A stretch of 64,000 nt of DNA. Origin: CAVSWT01 sp963731745 (GTDB taxonomy: Bacteria > Bacteroidota > Ignavibacteria > Ignavibacteriales > Ignavibacteriaceae). The DNA lies in contig CAVSWT010000024.1 of assembly GCA_963731745.1 (NCBI GenBank), positions 314,426-378,425 on the forward strand. The letters are read 5' to 3'. The translations under genes were made by a program, and so were the position numbers. A model generated the notes under the pieces. That model was not told the origin of the DNA. It saw only the letters and a program-made list of their open reading frames with translations, and searched no databases. Each line of letters opens with the position of its first letter. Positions within the stretch are counted from its first letter, which is position 1. Of the stretch, positions 23,641-33,532 are shown piece after piece.

Positions 23641-24873
23641 TTGACTGAACGTATAATGAAATATCTTGGAATTGATAAAGCTGTTTTAGCATTATCAATT
23701 ACTCGTATGGCAGATGCGATCGGGAATAGTATTTTATTTATTTTAATCCCATTGTATGTGGTAAAACTACCCAAAGAATATTTTCACTTTCCACTACCTG
23801 TCTTAGTCGGCATTCTAATTTCTCTTTATGGTTTTATTGCTGCAATATTTCAACCAATTATGGGAGCTTTATCAGATAAGCTTAGGAAAAGAAAAATTCT
23901 TATCCAAATCGGCCTCGGATTAATCGGGCTAAGCACTTTAGCTTTTATTATTGCACAACATTTTATTGATTTACTTTTACTTAGATCATTGCAGGGTATT
24001 GCAGTTTCAATTACCATCCCTGCATCTCTTGCACTTATGGCCGAAATTACAAAAAAGGAAACGCGCGGCTCAGCAATGGGAGTGTACAGTACATTAAGAA
24101 TAATTGGTTTTGCAATCGGTCCTTTAATTGGTGGATTTCTTAAAGATCATTTTGGTTTTAATTCTGCTTTTTATGTCGGTTCCGGTTTTATTCTCCTAGC
24201 TATGTTTCTTGTTCAATTTTGGGTGGAAGATGTAAAGGTTGAGAAAAAAGATGAGGATATCAAAAAGCGAATTAAAGTTTTTGAGAAAAAACTTTTGACA
24301 CCAGGTATATTAAGCGCAAGTACTGCAACTTTTATTATGGCAGGAGCATTTTCTATAGTTGTGGCCCTTGAGAATGAATTCAATACGATGTTAAACATAA
24401 GTGCATTTGAGTTCGGCGCAGCGTTCAGCGCACTTATGGTAAGCAGGTTATTGCTTCAAGTACCTTTAGGAAGGTACTCAGATAAAATTGGAAGAAAACC
24501 TTTGATTTTAACCGGATTAATGATTATGGGATTTACTACTGCTTTGCTTGGTATGGTTGGTTCCCTTCTTCAATTAGTTTTACTTCGAGTAGTCCAAGGA
24601 ATTGCATCAGCAGGAATAGCTGCTCCAGCTTTTGCAGTGGCTGCAGATTTATCGCACTCAGGTGGTGAAGGCAGACAGATGAGTATTATAACTATGGGAT
24701 TTGGACTTGGTATAGCTGTAGGGCCTTTACTTGCTGGTCTGATGGCAGTAATATTTTTTGAATTGCCGTTTTTAATTCTTGGAGTTTTGTCATTAGCTGT
24801 CGCAGGAATTGTTTACAAATATATGCCTGAAACAGTATTTGGCTCGAAAGTTATATTTAAACAAGATTCGTAA
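23641..24873 (+). CDS. MFS-family transporter
   Basis: A 410-residue major facilitator with about 12 transmembrane helices. The MFS loop motif appears in both halves, as GALSDKLRKRKIL after helix 2 and GRYSDKIGRKPLIL after helix 8, as expected for the internally duplicated fold. LRSLQGIAVSITIPAS and LRVVQGIASAGIAAPA are the matching helix-4-type segments of each half. An export (multidrug-like) role is the usual one for proteins of this type, but the substrate cannot be told. It begins at a TTG (23641), with an ATG five codons later (23656) as an alternative. It is convergent with the next gene (23 bp). Confidence 0.85.
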   Translation: MTERIMKYLGIDKAVLALSITRMADAIGNSILFILIPLYVVKLPKEYFHFPLPVLVGILISLYGFIAAIFQPIMGALSDKLRKRKILIQIGLGLIGLSTLAFIIAQHFIDLLLLRSLQGIAVSITIPASLALMAEITKKETRGSAMGVYSTLRIIGFAIGPLIGGFLKDHFGFNSAFYVGSGFILLAMFLVQFWVEDVKVEKKDEDIKKRIKVFEKKLLTPGILSASTATFIMAGAFSIVVALENEFNTMLNISAFEFGAAFSALMVSRLLLQVPLGRYSDKIGRKPLILTGLMIMGFTTALLGMVGSLLQLVLLRVVQGIASAGIAAPAFAVAADLSHSGGEGRQMSIITMGFGLGIAVGPLLAGLMAVIFFELPFLILGVLSLAVAGIVYKYMPETVFGSKVIFKQDS

Positions 24874-24896
24874 ACACTAACCAATTCTATTAATAA

Positions 24897-27800
24897 TTAA
24901 TTTTTCTGTAAAGCCCTCAATTTATTTTTAAGCTCCTCAAATTGTTTTCTATATTCATCATATAAATTCTTTTGCCCTTGAGTTGGTGCAGCATCTGCTG
25001 TTTGAACTGAAGATGCCAAGCTTGAAATAACTCGACTTACATTTGCTATTTCTGTAGAAAGTAGTTCAAGCTTATGAATATTCTGAAGCTGGTTGTTACT
25101 ACTATCATTTTTAATTTCGTTACTTACGATATTATATAAATCGACAATACTGCTTGAAGTTTTTTGAATTTGTTGGGCAAGAGCAAGCTGTTTTAGTAGG
25201 TCACCAGTACTGATTTTTATTCTTGGATCAAGTTTAACTAATAGCTCTTTGGTATATTCTTCTCCATTTACTGTTAATACTATTTTATATTTGCCGGGCA
25301 TGACTATAGGTCCTAACGGAATAATTGGTGTTCCAACTGTCCAAACGGCAGCAATTGAGTAATCATACTTTAATGCTTTTGGACGAGGAAATCTTAAATC
25401 CCAAACAAACCTATGCATTCCTTTATTGGTAGATAAAGAATCTATTTTTCCAATCCATCTTTTATCAAAGTATCGAACTGCAGGTAGACCTTCAGGAATA
25501 TCATCGCTGGAATATACACGTATTAAATTTCCATAGGAATCATAAATCGATAATTTAATTGGAGTATTAATTTTTTCATTTAAATAATAATCTATGATCG
25601 CACCATCAGGTGGATTTTGACCAAGCGGAGTAGAAGGCGGCCATGGAGTATCATTGTTGGTATTGCCGCGCATTCTCCAAGCATCATTAGGCTGAAATAG
25701 AAAAGCATTTTTTGATGGTAAATCTTCTGAGATTTGTCTAAGTGGAGAAAGATCATCCAAAATCCAGATTCCTCTTCCTTGAGTAGCTGCTATTAAATCA
25801 CCATGATGCACAAGTAAATCTCTAACTGAAGTAGTTGGGAAATTTAATTTTAACGTCTGCCAATTTTCACCATTGTTAAATGAAACATATATACTTCGGT
25901 TTGTTCCGGCAAATAGCAGCCCTTCCTTTTCATTATCTGCGCAGACAGCATTAACATATTCATCATTCGGCAACCCATTAATTATTTTAGTCCAAGTTTT
26001 TCCATCATCAGTCGTCCGTAAAATTAAGGGAGAAAAAATATCAAGCCTTCTAGTATTAATGGCGGCAAAAGCCGTGTGAACATCAAATGGAGAAGGAGAA
26101 ATTTTATCTATTCTCGACCACAATGGAACAGAAGGCGGTGTAACATTTCTCCATGTCTTGCAGTAATCAGTTGACAGTTGTAATAATCCATCATCAGTCC
26201 CAATCCAAATAACATTTTCTGAAATAGGGGAAGGGGCAATATTCCAGATAACTCCAAAGCCGAATTTGGCAGCTTGCTCTAAATCAGGATATTTATTGCT
26301 TGTTGTATCCCCGGTGCTGCGGCTCAAATCCTGACTAACAATATCCCAATTATTTCCATCATCAGTTGTTCTGAATAAATATTGTGCACCAAAATATAAA
26401 GCTTGATTTCCTACATGGGAAAATTCTATCGGGGTAATCCATGAATAGCGGTATTTTGCTTTCGGTGGATAATCTGCATAACTTGAATGAGGCCATGGAG
26501 AAACATCAATTGACTGACGTGTAATTTCATCAAATCGATGCAGGCTTCCACCTAAACCGCTTCCAAAAACTATATCTGGATTTCCAGGCTTAGGAATATC
26601 ATAATCTCTTTCGTCAGCACCAACCGGATGCCAGTCTCGCAATTCAATTACACCGTAAGGTCCCTGACTAAGTATTTCAACAGTACCATTATCTTGCTGC
26701 CCACTGTAAATTCGATACGGAAATCGGTCATCGGCAGCAAGGTGATAAAATTGTCCTGTGGGCTGATTATACCAACTCGACCAGCTATCTCCATTATTAA
26801 CAGTAACAACTGTACCTTGATCTGACGCTGTGACCATATGGTCAGTCTGTTTAGGGTTTATCCATAAATAATGATAATCATCTCCGCCAGGTGAACCTTT
26901 AAATATCTCAAATGATTTTCCGCCATCGGTTGATTTTTGAATTGATCTTCCCATCACATATACAGTAGATGAATTAGTTGGATCTACAGTCACCCTTGAA
27001 AAATATGAACTGACAAGTTCCGAATCAGTGTTAACTAAATTCCATTGATTACCGCCATCGCTTGAAGAATAAAAGCCGCTTTTACCGCTGTCAGCATCTA
27101 TGGTTGCATAAATTATATTAGATGATGTATTTTGTCCAATGGCAAGACCGATTCTCCCCATTGCTTGATTAGGTAGTCCTTTGCCTTTAAGTTTTTTCCA
27201 ATTCAAACCACCATCAGTACTCTTGAATATTCCTGAAGAATTTCCTCGTTGGGGAAGAAAATAATCAAGCCAGGGCTTGGATCTTAATTGCCAAAGAGCA
27301 GCATATATTATTTCAGGGTTACTCATATCATAAGCCATATCGACTGCGCCGGTAGAATCATTAATAAACAATGTATGATTCCAACTTTTGCCGCCATCAG
27401 TTGTAAGATAAATTCCCCTTTCTTTACTATCTCCAAAAACATGGCCTAACGCAGCAACTAAAACTTTATTGGGGTTTTTTGGAGCAACTAAAATCTTTCC
27501 GATGTATTTGGTTTCTTTCAAACCTATATTTGTCCACGTAGTTCCGCCATCAACAGATTTAAAAATTCCGTCGCCTTCAAGAATATCATACCGTAAAGAG
27601 ACTTGTCCGGTTCCTACATAAATTATATCAGAATTTGATGGCGCTATTGCAAGCGCACCGACAGCAGAAGCAGATTCGTTCTGCATTAGCGGCTGCCAAG
27701 TTCTGCCTGCATCAATGGTTTTCCACATTCCACCGCCGGCTCCGCCAAAGTAAAAAGTGTTAGGTTTATCATGTATTCCTTCCGCGACTGTTCCCCAGCC

Positions 27801-27932
27801 TGCCCGATATGGTCCAATATTCCGCCACTGCATACCTGAATAGGTTTCGTGAGGAATTGTTTGAGAAAAAGTAAAAGAGAAGATTGAAAAAATTAACGTG
27901 ATTAGAAAATGATAAATATACATTGGCTTCAT
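24897..27932 (-). CDS. Sortilin/BNR-type beta-propeller exported protein
   Basis: This large secreted protein (1,011 residues) has a signal peptide (1-24) and opens with MQWRNIGPYRAGWGTVAEGI. That is the start of a known group of VPS10/sortilin-like, 'glycosyl hydrolase'-labelled propeller proteins. BNR (Asp-box) repeats recur throughout, such as TIDAGRTWQPL, SVDGGTTWTN, STDGGLNWKK, TTDDGNNWDI and TTDDGKTWTK, and they fold into one or two large propellers. After about residue 740 comes a beta-rich region, then a helical C-terminal tail of about 110 residues. No T9SS CTD is present. True hydrolase activity is unproven for the family; a role in binding extracellular polymers or peptides is equally possible. 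Confidence 0.82.
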   Translation of the reverse strand: MKPMYIYHFLITLIFSIFSFTFSQTIPHETYSGMQWRNIGPYRAGWGTVAEGIHDKPNTFYFGGAGGGMWKTIDAGRTWQPLMQNESASAVGALAIAPSNSDIIYVGTGQVSLRYDILEGDGIFKSVDGGTTWTNIGLKETKYIGKILVAPKNPNKVLVAALGHVFGDSKERGIYLTTDGGKSWNHTLFINDSTGAVDMAYDMSNPEIIYAALWQLRSKPWLDYFLPQRGNSSGIFKSTDGGLNWKKLKGKGLPNQAMGRIGLAIGQNTSSNIIYATIDADSGKSGFYSSSDGGNQWNLVNTDSELVSSYFSRVTVDPTNSSTVYVMGRSIQKSTDGGKSFEIFKGSPGGDDYHYLWINPKQTDHMVTASDQGTVVTVNNGDSWSSWYNQPTGQFYHLAADDRFPYRIYSGQQDNGTVEILSQGPYGVIELRDWHPVGADERDYDIPKPGNPDIVFGSGLGGSLHRFDEITRQSIDVSPWPHSSYADYPPKAKYRYSWITPIEFSHVGNQALYFGAQYLFRTTDDGNNWDIVSQDLSRSTGDTTSNKYPDLEQAAKFGFGVIWNIAPSPISENVIWIGTDDGLLQLSTDYCKTWRNVTPPSVPLWSRIDKISPSPFDVHTAFAAINTRRLDIFSPLILRTTDDGKTWTKIINGLPNDEYVNAVCADNEKEGLLFAGTNRSIYVSFNNGENWQTLKLNFPTTSVRDLLVHHGDLIAATQGRGIWILDDLSPLRQISEDLPSKNAFLFQPNDAWRMRGNTNNDTPWPPSTPLGQNPPDGAIIDYYLNEKINTPIKLSIYDSYGNLIRVYSSDDIPEGLPAVRYFDKRWIGKIDSLSTNKGMHRFVWDLRFPRPKALKYDYSIAAVWTVGTPIIPLGPIVMPGKYKIVLTVNGEEYTKELLVKLDPRIKISTGDLLKQLALAQQIQKTSSSIVDLYNIVSNEIKNDSSNNQLQNIHKLELLSTEIANVSRVISSLASSVQTADAAPTQGQKNLYDEYRKQFEELKNKLRALQKN

Positions 27933-28189
27933 TTATAAAATCCGAAGTTGATGAAATAATTAATTTATTTTTAGGAAAGTTTAATTTTAATATACAAAGG
28001 TTGAAAAAAAAGTAAAACGAATTAGAAAGTCTATGCTAATTAATCATTTATTCAAAATTAAAATGTAGTGATTTAAACTTTTAGATGAAATAATATTTCT
28101 TTGTATAAAAGATATAACAGTATCTATAATTCTATTTCGCGGGAAGGACAAATTTTTTTATATGAACAACTTCAGTGATAAAAAATTCT

Positions 28190-28735
28190 CTATTTAATTT
28201 TTGATAATACCAGGCTTGTTATTTTTTTTGCATCTTCAAAATTTTCAGCTTTAACTTCAACATACATTTTGTCTTTTAACAAAACATGTATAATCGACTG
28301 ATGTTCGCTAGCATTATTGACTACAAAAGCATCATCGCCATAGCCGGAAAGTTTTTCGGCTGTCGCATTTTGATCTAATCCTTCCGCAGTTTCTAATGCG
28401 GCTTGTGAATCTTCATACATCGAAACCGGGTAAAACCAAATAGCGCAGTATTCGTAATTATCAGAACCGGCAGGATCTATTTCATATTCACAACCCTGTG
28501 TTGAACCATAATCGGAATGCTGTGCGGGTTTTTTCACTTTACCTCCAATTTCTGAAGCCAACAACTCAGCGGGTATAAGCTCACAAACATTTATTTTAGA
28601 AATATCTTTATCCTTTGATTTATTTTGTTGTGAGATATTTGAACTTTTTTCATCACGTTCAGTTTCGGATTTATTGTTTGTGCAAGCGATGAAACTAAGA
28701 ACTATGATCGCAGTGAAAAAAAATACTATTTTCAT
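28190..28735 (-). CDS. Lipoprotein with DUF3558-like domain
   Basis: The 181-residue product begins with a lipoprotein signal: a hydrophobic run ending SFIAC, where the Cys would be lipidated. A short polar linker rich in Lys/Ser/Gln follows. The folded part shows NVCELIPAELLASEIGGKV, then GCEYEI, and ends with an amphipathic helix. This resembles the DUF3558 pattern (CxLLTPxEVxxxLG ... CxY) known mostly from actinobacterial lipoproteins; I see it by pattern only. Paired cysteines probably form a disulfide. It stands alone with long spacers on both sides. The function is unknown. Confidence 0.65.
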   Translation of the reverse strand: MKIVFFFTAIIVLSFIACTNNKSETERDEKSSNISQQNKSKDKDISKINVCELIPAELLASEIGGKVKKPAQHSDYGSTQGCEYEIDPAGSDNYEYCAIWFYPVSMYEDSQAALETAEGLDQNATAEKLSGYGDDAFVVNNASEHQSIIHVLLKDKMYVEVKAENFEDAKKITSLVLSKIK

Positions 28736-28810
28736 TTTTCTCTCCGTGATTAATTTTTAAAGTCTGGTAAATTTAAAATACAATTCCCAAATTATTTCAA
28801 GCATTTTATA

Positions 28811-31800
28811 TCACGTTTTTTTAAAGCTATTTAACCGTACTGCCTTCATCAATCCAGCAACTCTCTCGGCTTGCAAAGCAAATGTTTCAAGTCTAGCCTC
28901 AATCACCTGAGGATAAACGTTTCCATCAGTTTCAATAGTTAGAAAAGGTATGTTCATATTGCCGTTAAAAATTTCAGGCAGTTTATAATTTTTATTTACT
29001 ATTCGTTCTGCAGTAATTTTATTTTCAATTTTCATTTCTGATGCGGCAAGCGATTCGGTAAACCTTGTGGGCATGCATCCAAAGGGGCCAAGATTAATCA
29101 CTCCGCAATATTTATCAATGGATTCATGAAGAGCAACTCCTAAAGTAATACCCGGCTCACCTTTGTATTCAGTAGGGATAATATGGGTGCTTCTTTTTAA
29201 CAGTGATTCAATTTTTGTTAAAGAAAATTTATAGTAACCTGTTCGTGCAAGTATTTTTTTTATTCTGTATTCTGCAGCTCGCATATAAAAAACCCGAATC
29301 AATCTTTCCAGTTTTTTCTTGTAAGAAGTTTCCGGTTCCAAAAGTTTTTGCTTCAAAAGGTAATCTATATAATAAACCCATTCGCTTATGTACGAATCTT
29401 TTAAAATAAATCCTTTTTTAGCAAAGTGTTTATTTAACCATTTATGGGAAAAATGATCTCGTCTAACATAAATCTCACCGCACAAAGCGATGTATTTAGC
29501 ATGATGAATTGGTATTTCCGCAATTATGTTTTTATGAATTACATTTGCGAAATTTTTTAACGACTTATAAATTTTATCCGGTTCTGATTCATATGATTTA
29601 TAAAGTTTATCAAATTCTTTATAAAATAATTTTAATCCTTCATCCGGAGATTTAGCATGCGCCATGATCCCCGAACGAACATCATCTAAAATATCACTAA
29701 TAAAAATTGATTGAATTCCTCTCAAAGCAAAATTAGGTCCTAAACCGGCAAAACCATCATCATTCATAAGCGCAAGTGTCGCTACATTTTCTAATCTTTT
29801 TCTTTTTATAACATCTCTTATAAACACCGGATACTGTCCAAGTCTGCAATTACCAGCTCCTTGGATAATAAAAAAAGCTATATACTGTTTGCCGTCCCAC
29901 TTGTTTTCAATATAATCGAGTAATGATCCTACACATAAAAGAAGCGGCAAACATTCTTTTCCGCTTGCAACCGACCTTCCTAATTTTAAAATTTCCGGAT
30001 TGCCTTCAGGCAAAGCAATTGCGTTAAAGCCCTGACTTCTAAGTCCAGCCGCAAACATCTTAGCAGCTAAATCGCCCATTGAAGGAATTAATATATCAAC
30101 TCTGGAATCAGACAACGGAATCTTTTCACCGGTGGAGGATATGAAAAATCCTTGTTTAGTATCAAAGTCAATTTTAGCAGGATGAAAATCACTATAATCC
30201 GGATCGATGATTTTATGCTGAACTCGCCGATAGTTTTTTATGATATCTAGTGCTGCATCGATTCGTGTATTTATCCCGGCATCTGCTGTGTGGCCGTCCA
30301 GCTCTAGAGTTAAAGAAGGTTTGGTCCCCATCAATGAACGAAAAGTGGTAATCAAAATTGAATCCGGCCCGCAAGAAAAATTTGAAATATAAGTTGCATA
30401 AAGCTGCTTATTGTTTTTTATTATCCGAGCTGCTTTTAAAATTTTCTTACCCCCTTCCCAATATTGATTATCATCCACTAATTGGCCGCGGTAATCAAAC
30501 ATGTCATAAGGTACAACGTAAACTCCGCGTGAAGCGAACTTCTTTGGAATACCTTTATTGGTAAGTTCAGTGAATGCATTATAAGGCCTGCCAATAAGCA
30601 CCATGGCCATTTCATCGGGATGCTGCTTCAAATATTTTGTAAATTCTTCACCCATTAAGTGAAGCTCATCTTGAAATTCTTCCTGCTTTCTTAATGCATA
30701 ATTAAATGCGCTTTTTATTTTTATTTCATCTTCAATTCCTAATTGCTTTGCAACTTCCATAAATTTCGCTTCTTCTTTGTCATAACCACTTGCAAAATTG
30801 AAATAAGGAGTGATAAGTTTTTCTTGCGGAATTAAATCTTTAAATCCTTGCTTTAAATAAAACGGTTCACCGCTAACGAAAACACATGTACAATTGAAAT
30901 CAATTCTATGATGCTCAGCATCTTCAACATACATTTCAAATATTTCAGGAAGAAAATAATAATCGGGGTTCTTTTCTATTAAATCTGCAAACAAACCTAA
31001 TGAAACCTGAGCAGGATAACAGAAGGAAGTATTTTCTCTTTCTAAACCTTCTTCATTAACTTCATCAGAAAGTAAAACTTTAAAACCAAGCTGTGTAAAA
31101 AAATTATAATACAAAGGGTAAATAGTATGAGTGTGAAATGATTGATTGATTCCTACAGTTTTAGCAGTTTCAGGCAAATTAATTTTCGGAGAGTATTTTT
31201 CAAACATTAATTGTTGACGTTTCTTTACAAAATCATATTTATCAACATCAACTTTAGTTTTACTGATTACATTGTAATATTTGTTGCACGCTCCACCAAA
31301 AGGATAAGTTTTTCCTTCAACCTCGATTAGATTTATTGAACAAGCAAGATCGCATTTTTCTCTGCCGCCAACACAGATAAATGGTTTTTTATAACCAACC
31401 TCTCGTTCAGCAAGTTCTTGCAAGGAATATTCGCCCGACTGCATTAAACCTAAATCTATTTTTTCTTTTACTTCCAATGCAACACCGAATGCACCCATTA
31501 ATCCGGGATCAGGAGGAACAATAATTTCTTTATCTGTCAATGCGGCCATTGCAATAGGAATTGCTTTATTATAACAAACTCCGCCCTGCATAAAAATCTT
31601 TTTGCCGACTGTACGATTTCCTTTAACACGATTTACATAGTTCATGCAGATTGAATAAACAAGGCCGGCAACAATATTATCTTTACTTATATTTTCCTGC
31701 TGAGCGGTTTTGATATCTGAACTTATAAATGCAGAACATTGATCGCTGAAATTTGGAGGCATATCAGCTTTCATTGCTATGGGTTCAATATCCGTAACTT

Positions 31801-33424
31801 TGATTCCAAGTGATTCGTACGCCGACTCTTCCAAAAATGATCCTGTACCAGCAGAACAGGCTTCATTCATTGCATAATCGGCTGGAACTTTATTAACAAT
31901 GTAAGTAAACTTTGCATCCTGTCCGCCAATTTCAAAAATAGTATCTACTTCCGGATCAAAGTAAACAGCAGCGGCTGCGTGAGCCACAATTTCATTTATG
32001 ATTCCTTCAGTTAAAGCATGAAGCCCGGCAATTTGTCTGCCTGAACCAGTTGTTCCAATGCCTATAATTTTAATTTTTTCAGGAATTTGTCTCAGCAATT
32101 CAGCATAACATTTTCTTGAAGATTCAATCGGATTTCCGTGAGTGTATAAATACACCGATCCTAATATGCGGCTGTCATATTTTCTAATGATAACTGCTTT
32201 TGTTGTTGTTGAGCCAACATCAAGTCCAAGTATGCAGACATCGCCGTCTTTTGCTTTATGATGCTTCAATGTTTTGAACTGAACTTTGTCTTCGAAATTT
32301 TTTAACGGCTGATGAAAAACAAATGAGCTGCTTCTGGGAATAAAAATATCATCATAATTTTCTATTGCGTTTACTTCATGTTTAAGTCCATACAAAGCGG
32401 CGCCAAGAGCTTCAAAATAAGCTGCTTCTTGAGGGATATGGATACCAGTTTGCACTTCTTTCTTATCACTCGAAGAAATTCTGTAATTATTATTGTCATT
32501 TCGACCAACGGGAGAAATCTTTTCATTTATACTTGATAAAGATTTCTCAGTCGAAGACTCCATCGAAATGACATTAGTGAGCCCCACATTTTTTTTAATT
32601 GACACACCAGATATTCTTTCTTTTAAGAAATTCATAACGACAGTATTTTTTGTCACGCCGCCTACTACCATGACTTTTCCCGGCTTTACTTTTTTAAGTA
32701 GATCTTCAACTTTCTCCGCCATCATTAAAGACAGGCCTGACGTGACTTCTGATTTTCTAATTCCTTTGTTTAACGCATGCGTACAGTCAGATTTACAAAA
32801 GACTGAGCATCTTCCAGAAACTTTAAATGGTTCCACATCTTTCGCTATGTCAACAACTTCTTCAATACCAAGATTCATTCTTTTAATCTGCTGAAGAAAA
32901 AATTCTCCTGTTCCAGACGCACATTGATTTTTAGTTATTACATCCGATATTTTGCCTTCATCATCGATGGTGTATACCATAAAAGTTTCACCGCCTAGCG
33001 ATGCAACTGCAGTGTAATTTTCATTCTCTTTGTTCAGAAAGGTAAATGCATATTCCGTTGCTTCCGGCTCAGAAATATTTGTAAACTTAACAAGCTTCCT
33101 AAATTTTCTTCCTGTTACAACAACAGGTATTTTTTTGAAACTATTTGTGAAGTTGTCACTTCGACCGTTGGGAGGAATCTTATTCTCATCTATTTCTAAA
33201 GATTTCTCTCTAAAAAATTCTTTTGTATTAATTTCCGATAAGATTGATTCTTTAACCTGTATAAACTCTTCTAACTTTTCTTTAAATACCTTTCGCGGAT
33301 CACCATTATGAGGAAGAGTTAAAACATCTTCAATAATCGTTGCGGTATTATCTTCTTTAATCTTAACAAAAGAAATTGTGGAAGCCCCTAAGCATGCCCC
33401 AATTACATATTTACTTTTATTCAT
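28811..33424 (-). CDS. Two-module 2-hydroxyacyl-CoA dehydratase activase (BadF/HgdC type)
   Basis: This 1,537-residue protein joins two ASKHA ATPase modules (about 1-365 and 395-660) with a DUF2229 region (about 735-960) and a C-terminal HgdB/FldC-like dehydratase-type region. The second module has GLDVGSTTTKAVI, GGQDAKFTYI and NEACSAGTGSF. Cys168/Cys206 in the first and Cys523/Cys563 in the second match the two cysteines per subunit that hold the bridging [4Fe-4S] cluster of HgdC-type activators. One chain can therefore supply all four ligands. By family it uses ATP to push electrons into a partner enzyme; no partner is encoded nearby. Two linkers (about 70-92 and 285-311) are translated repeat insertions. 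Confidence 0.85.
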   Translation of the reverse strand: MNKSKYVIGACLGASTISFVKIKEDNTATIIEDVLTLPHNGDPRKVFKEKLEEFIQVKESILSEINTKEFFREKSLEIDENKIPPNGRSDNFTNSFKKIPVVVTGRKFRKLVKFTNISEPEATEYAFTFLNKENENYTAVASLGGETFMVYTIDDEGKISDVITKNQCASGTGEFFLQQIKRMNLGIEEVVDIAKDVEPFKVSGRCSVFCKSDCTHALNKGIRKSEVTSGLSLMMAEKVEDLLKKVKPGKVMVVGGVTKNTVVMNFLKERISGVSIKKNVGLTNVISMESSTEKSLSSINEKISPVGRNDNNNYRISSSDKKEVQTGIHIPQEAAYFEALGAALYGLKHEVNAIENYDDIFIPRSSSFVFHQPLKNFEDKVQFKTLKHHKAKDGDVCILGLDVGSTTTKAVIIRKYDSRILGSVYLYTHGNPIESSRKCYAELLRQIPEKIKIIGIGTTGSGRQIAGLHALTEGIINEIVAHAAAAVYFDPEVDTIFEIGGQDAKFTYIVNKVPADYAMNEACSAGTGSFLEESAYESLGIKVTDIEPIAMKADMPPNFSDQCSAFISSDIKTAQQENISKDNIVAGLVYSICMNYVNRVKGNRTVGKKIFMQGGVCYNKAIPIAMAALTDKEIIVPPDPGLMGAFGVALEVKEKIDLGLMQSGEYSLQELAEREVGYKKPFICVGGREKCDLACSINLIEVEGKTYPFGGACNKYYNVISKTKVDVDKYDFVKKRQQLMFEKYSPKINLPETAKTVGINQSFHTHTIYPLYYNFFTQLGFKVLLSDEVNEEGLERENTSFCYPAQVSLGLFADLIEKNPDYYFLPEIFEMYVEDAEHHRIDFNCTCVFVSGEPFYLKQGFKDLIPQEKLITPYFNFASGYDKEEAKFMEVAKQLGIEDEIKIKSAFNYALRKQEEFQDELHLMGEEFTKYLKQHPDEMAMVLIGRPYNAFTELTNKGIPKKFASRGVYVVPYDMFDYRGQLVDDNQYWEGGKKILKAARIIKNNKQLYATYISNFSCGPDSILITTFRSLMGTKPSLTLELDGHTADAGINTRIDAALDIIKNYRRVQHKIIDPDYSDFHPAKIDFDTKQGFFISSTGEKIPLSDSRVDILIPSMGDLAAKMFAAGLRSQGFNAIALPEGNPEILKLGRSVASGKECLPLLLCVGSLLDYIENKWDGKQYIAFFIIQGAGNCRLGQYPVFIRDVIKRKRLENVATLALMNDDGFAGLGPNFALRGIQSIFISDILDDVRSGIMAHAKSPDEGLKLFYKEFDKLYKSYESEPDKIYKSLKNFANVIHKNIIAEIPIHHAKYIALCGEIYVRRDHFSHKWLNKHFAKKGFILKDSYISEWVYYIDYLLKQKLLEPETSYKKKLERLIRVFYMRAAEYRIKKILARTGYYKFSLTKIESLLKRSTHIIPTEYKGEPGITLGVALHESIDKYCGVINLGPFGCMPTRFTESLAASEMKIENKITAERIVNKNYKLPEIFNGNMNIPFLTIETDGNVYPQVIEARLETFALQAERVAGLMKAVRLNSFKKT
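32494..32573. repeat. Intragenic palindromic repeat, copy A (TGTCATTTCGA family)
   Basis: A long imperfect inverted repeat of 80 bases has outer arms TGTCATTTCGA/TCGAAATGACA and inner arms GAGAAATCTT/AAGATTTCTC. It lies in frame inside the activase gene and is translated as a linker between conserved blocks. The sequence style (TCATTTCGACC...GGGAGAAATCT) is that of a dispersed Bacteroidota repeat. Confidence 0.8.
33154..33210. repeat. Intragenic palindromic repeat, copy B (degenerate)
   Basis: TGTCACTTCGACCGTTGGGA, then GGAATCTT, and a facing AAGATTTCTC repeat the left and inner arms of copy A. The outer right arm has decayed. It is translated in the same reading frame as copy A, and 11 of 19 aligned residues are identical. 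Confidence 0.7.
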
Positions 33425-33532
33425 AATGTTTAACGGATTATTTTAGCTTAAATATTCACTTGCTCAATATAAAAATCTGTTTATTCAAAATCTCAATGTA
33501 TTTATTCATCGTACTGCGATTTATTTGAAATA

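Noticed and set aside
32493..32894. Plus-strand frame of 133 residues opposite the activase
   Set aside because: It overlaps conserved activase blocks in reverse and arises partly from the palindromic repeat.
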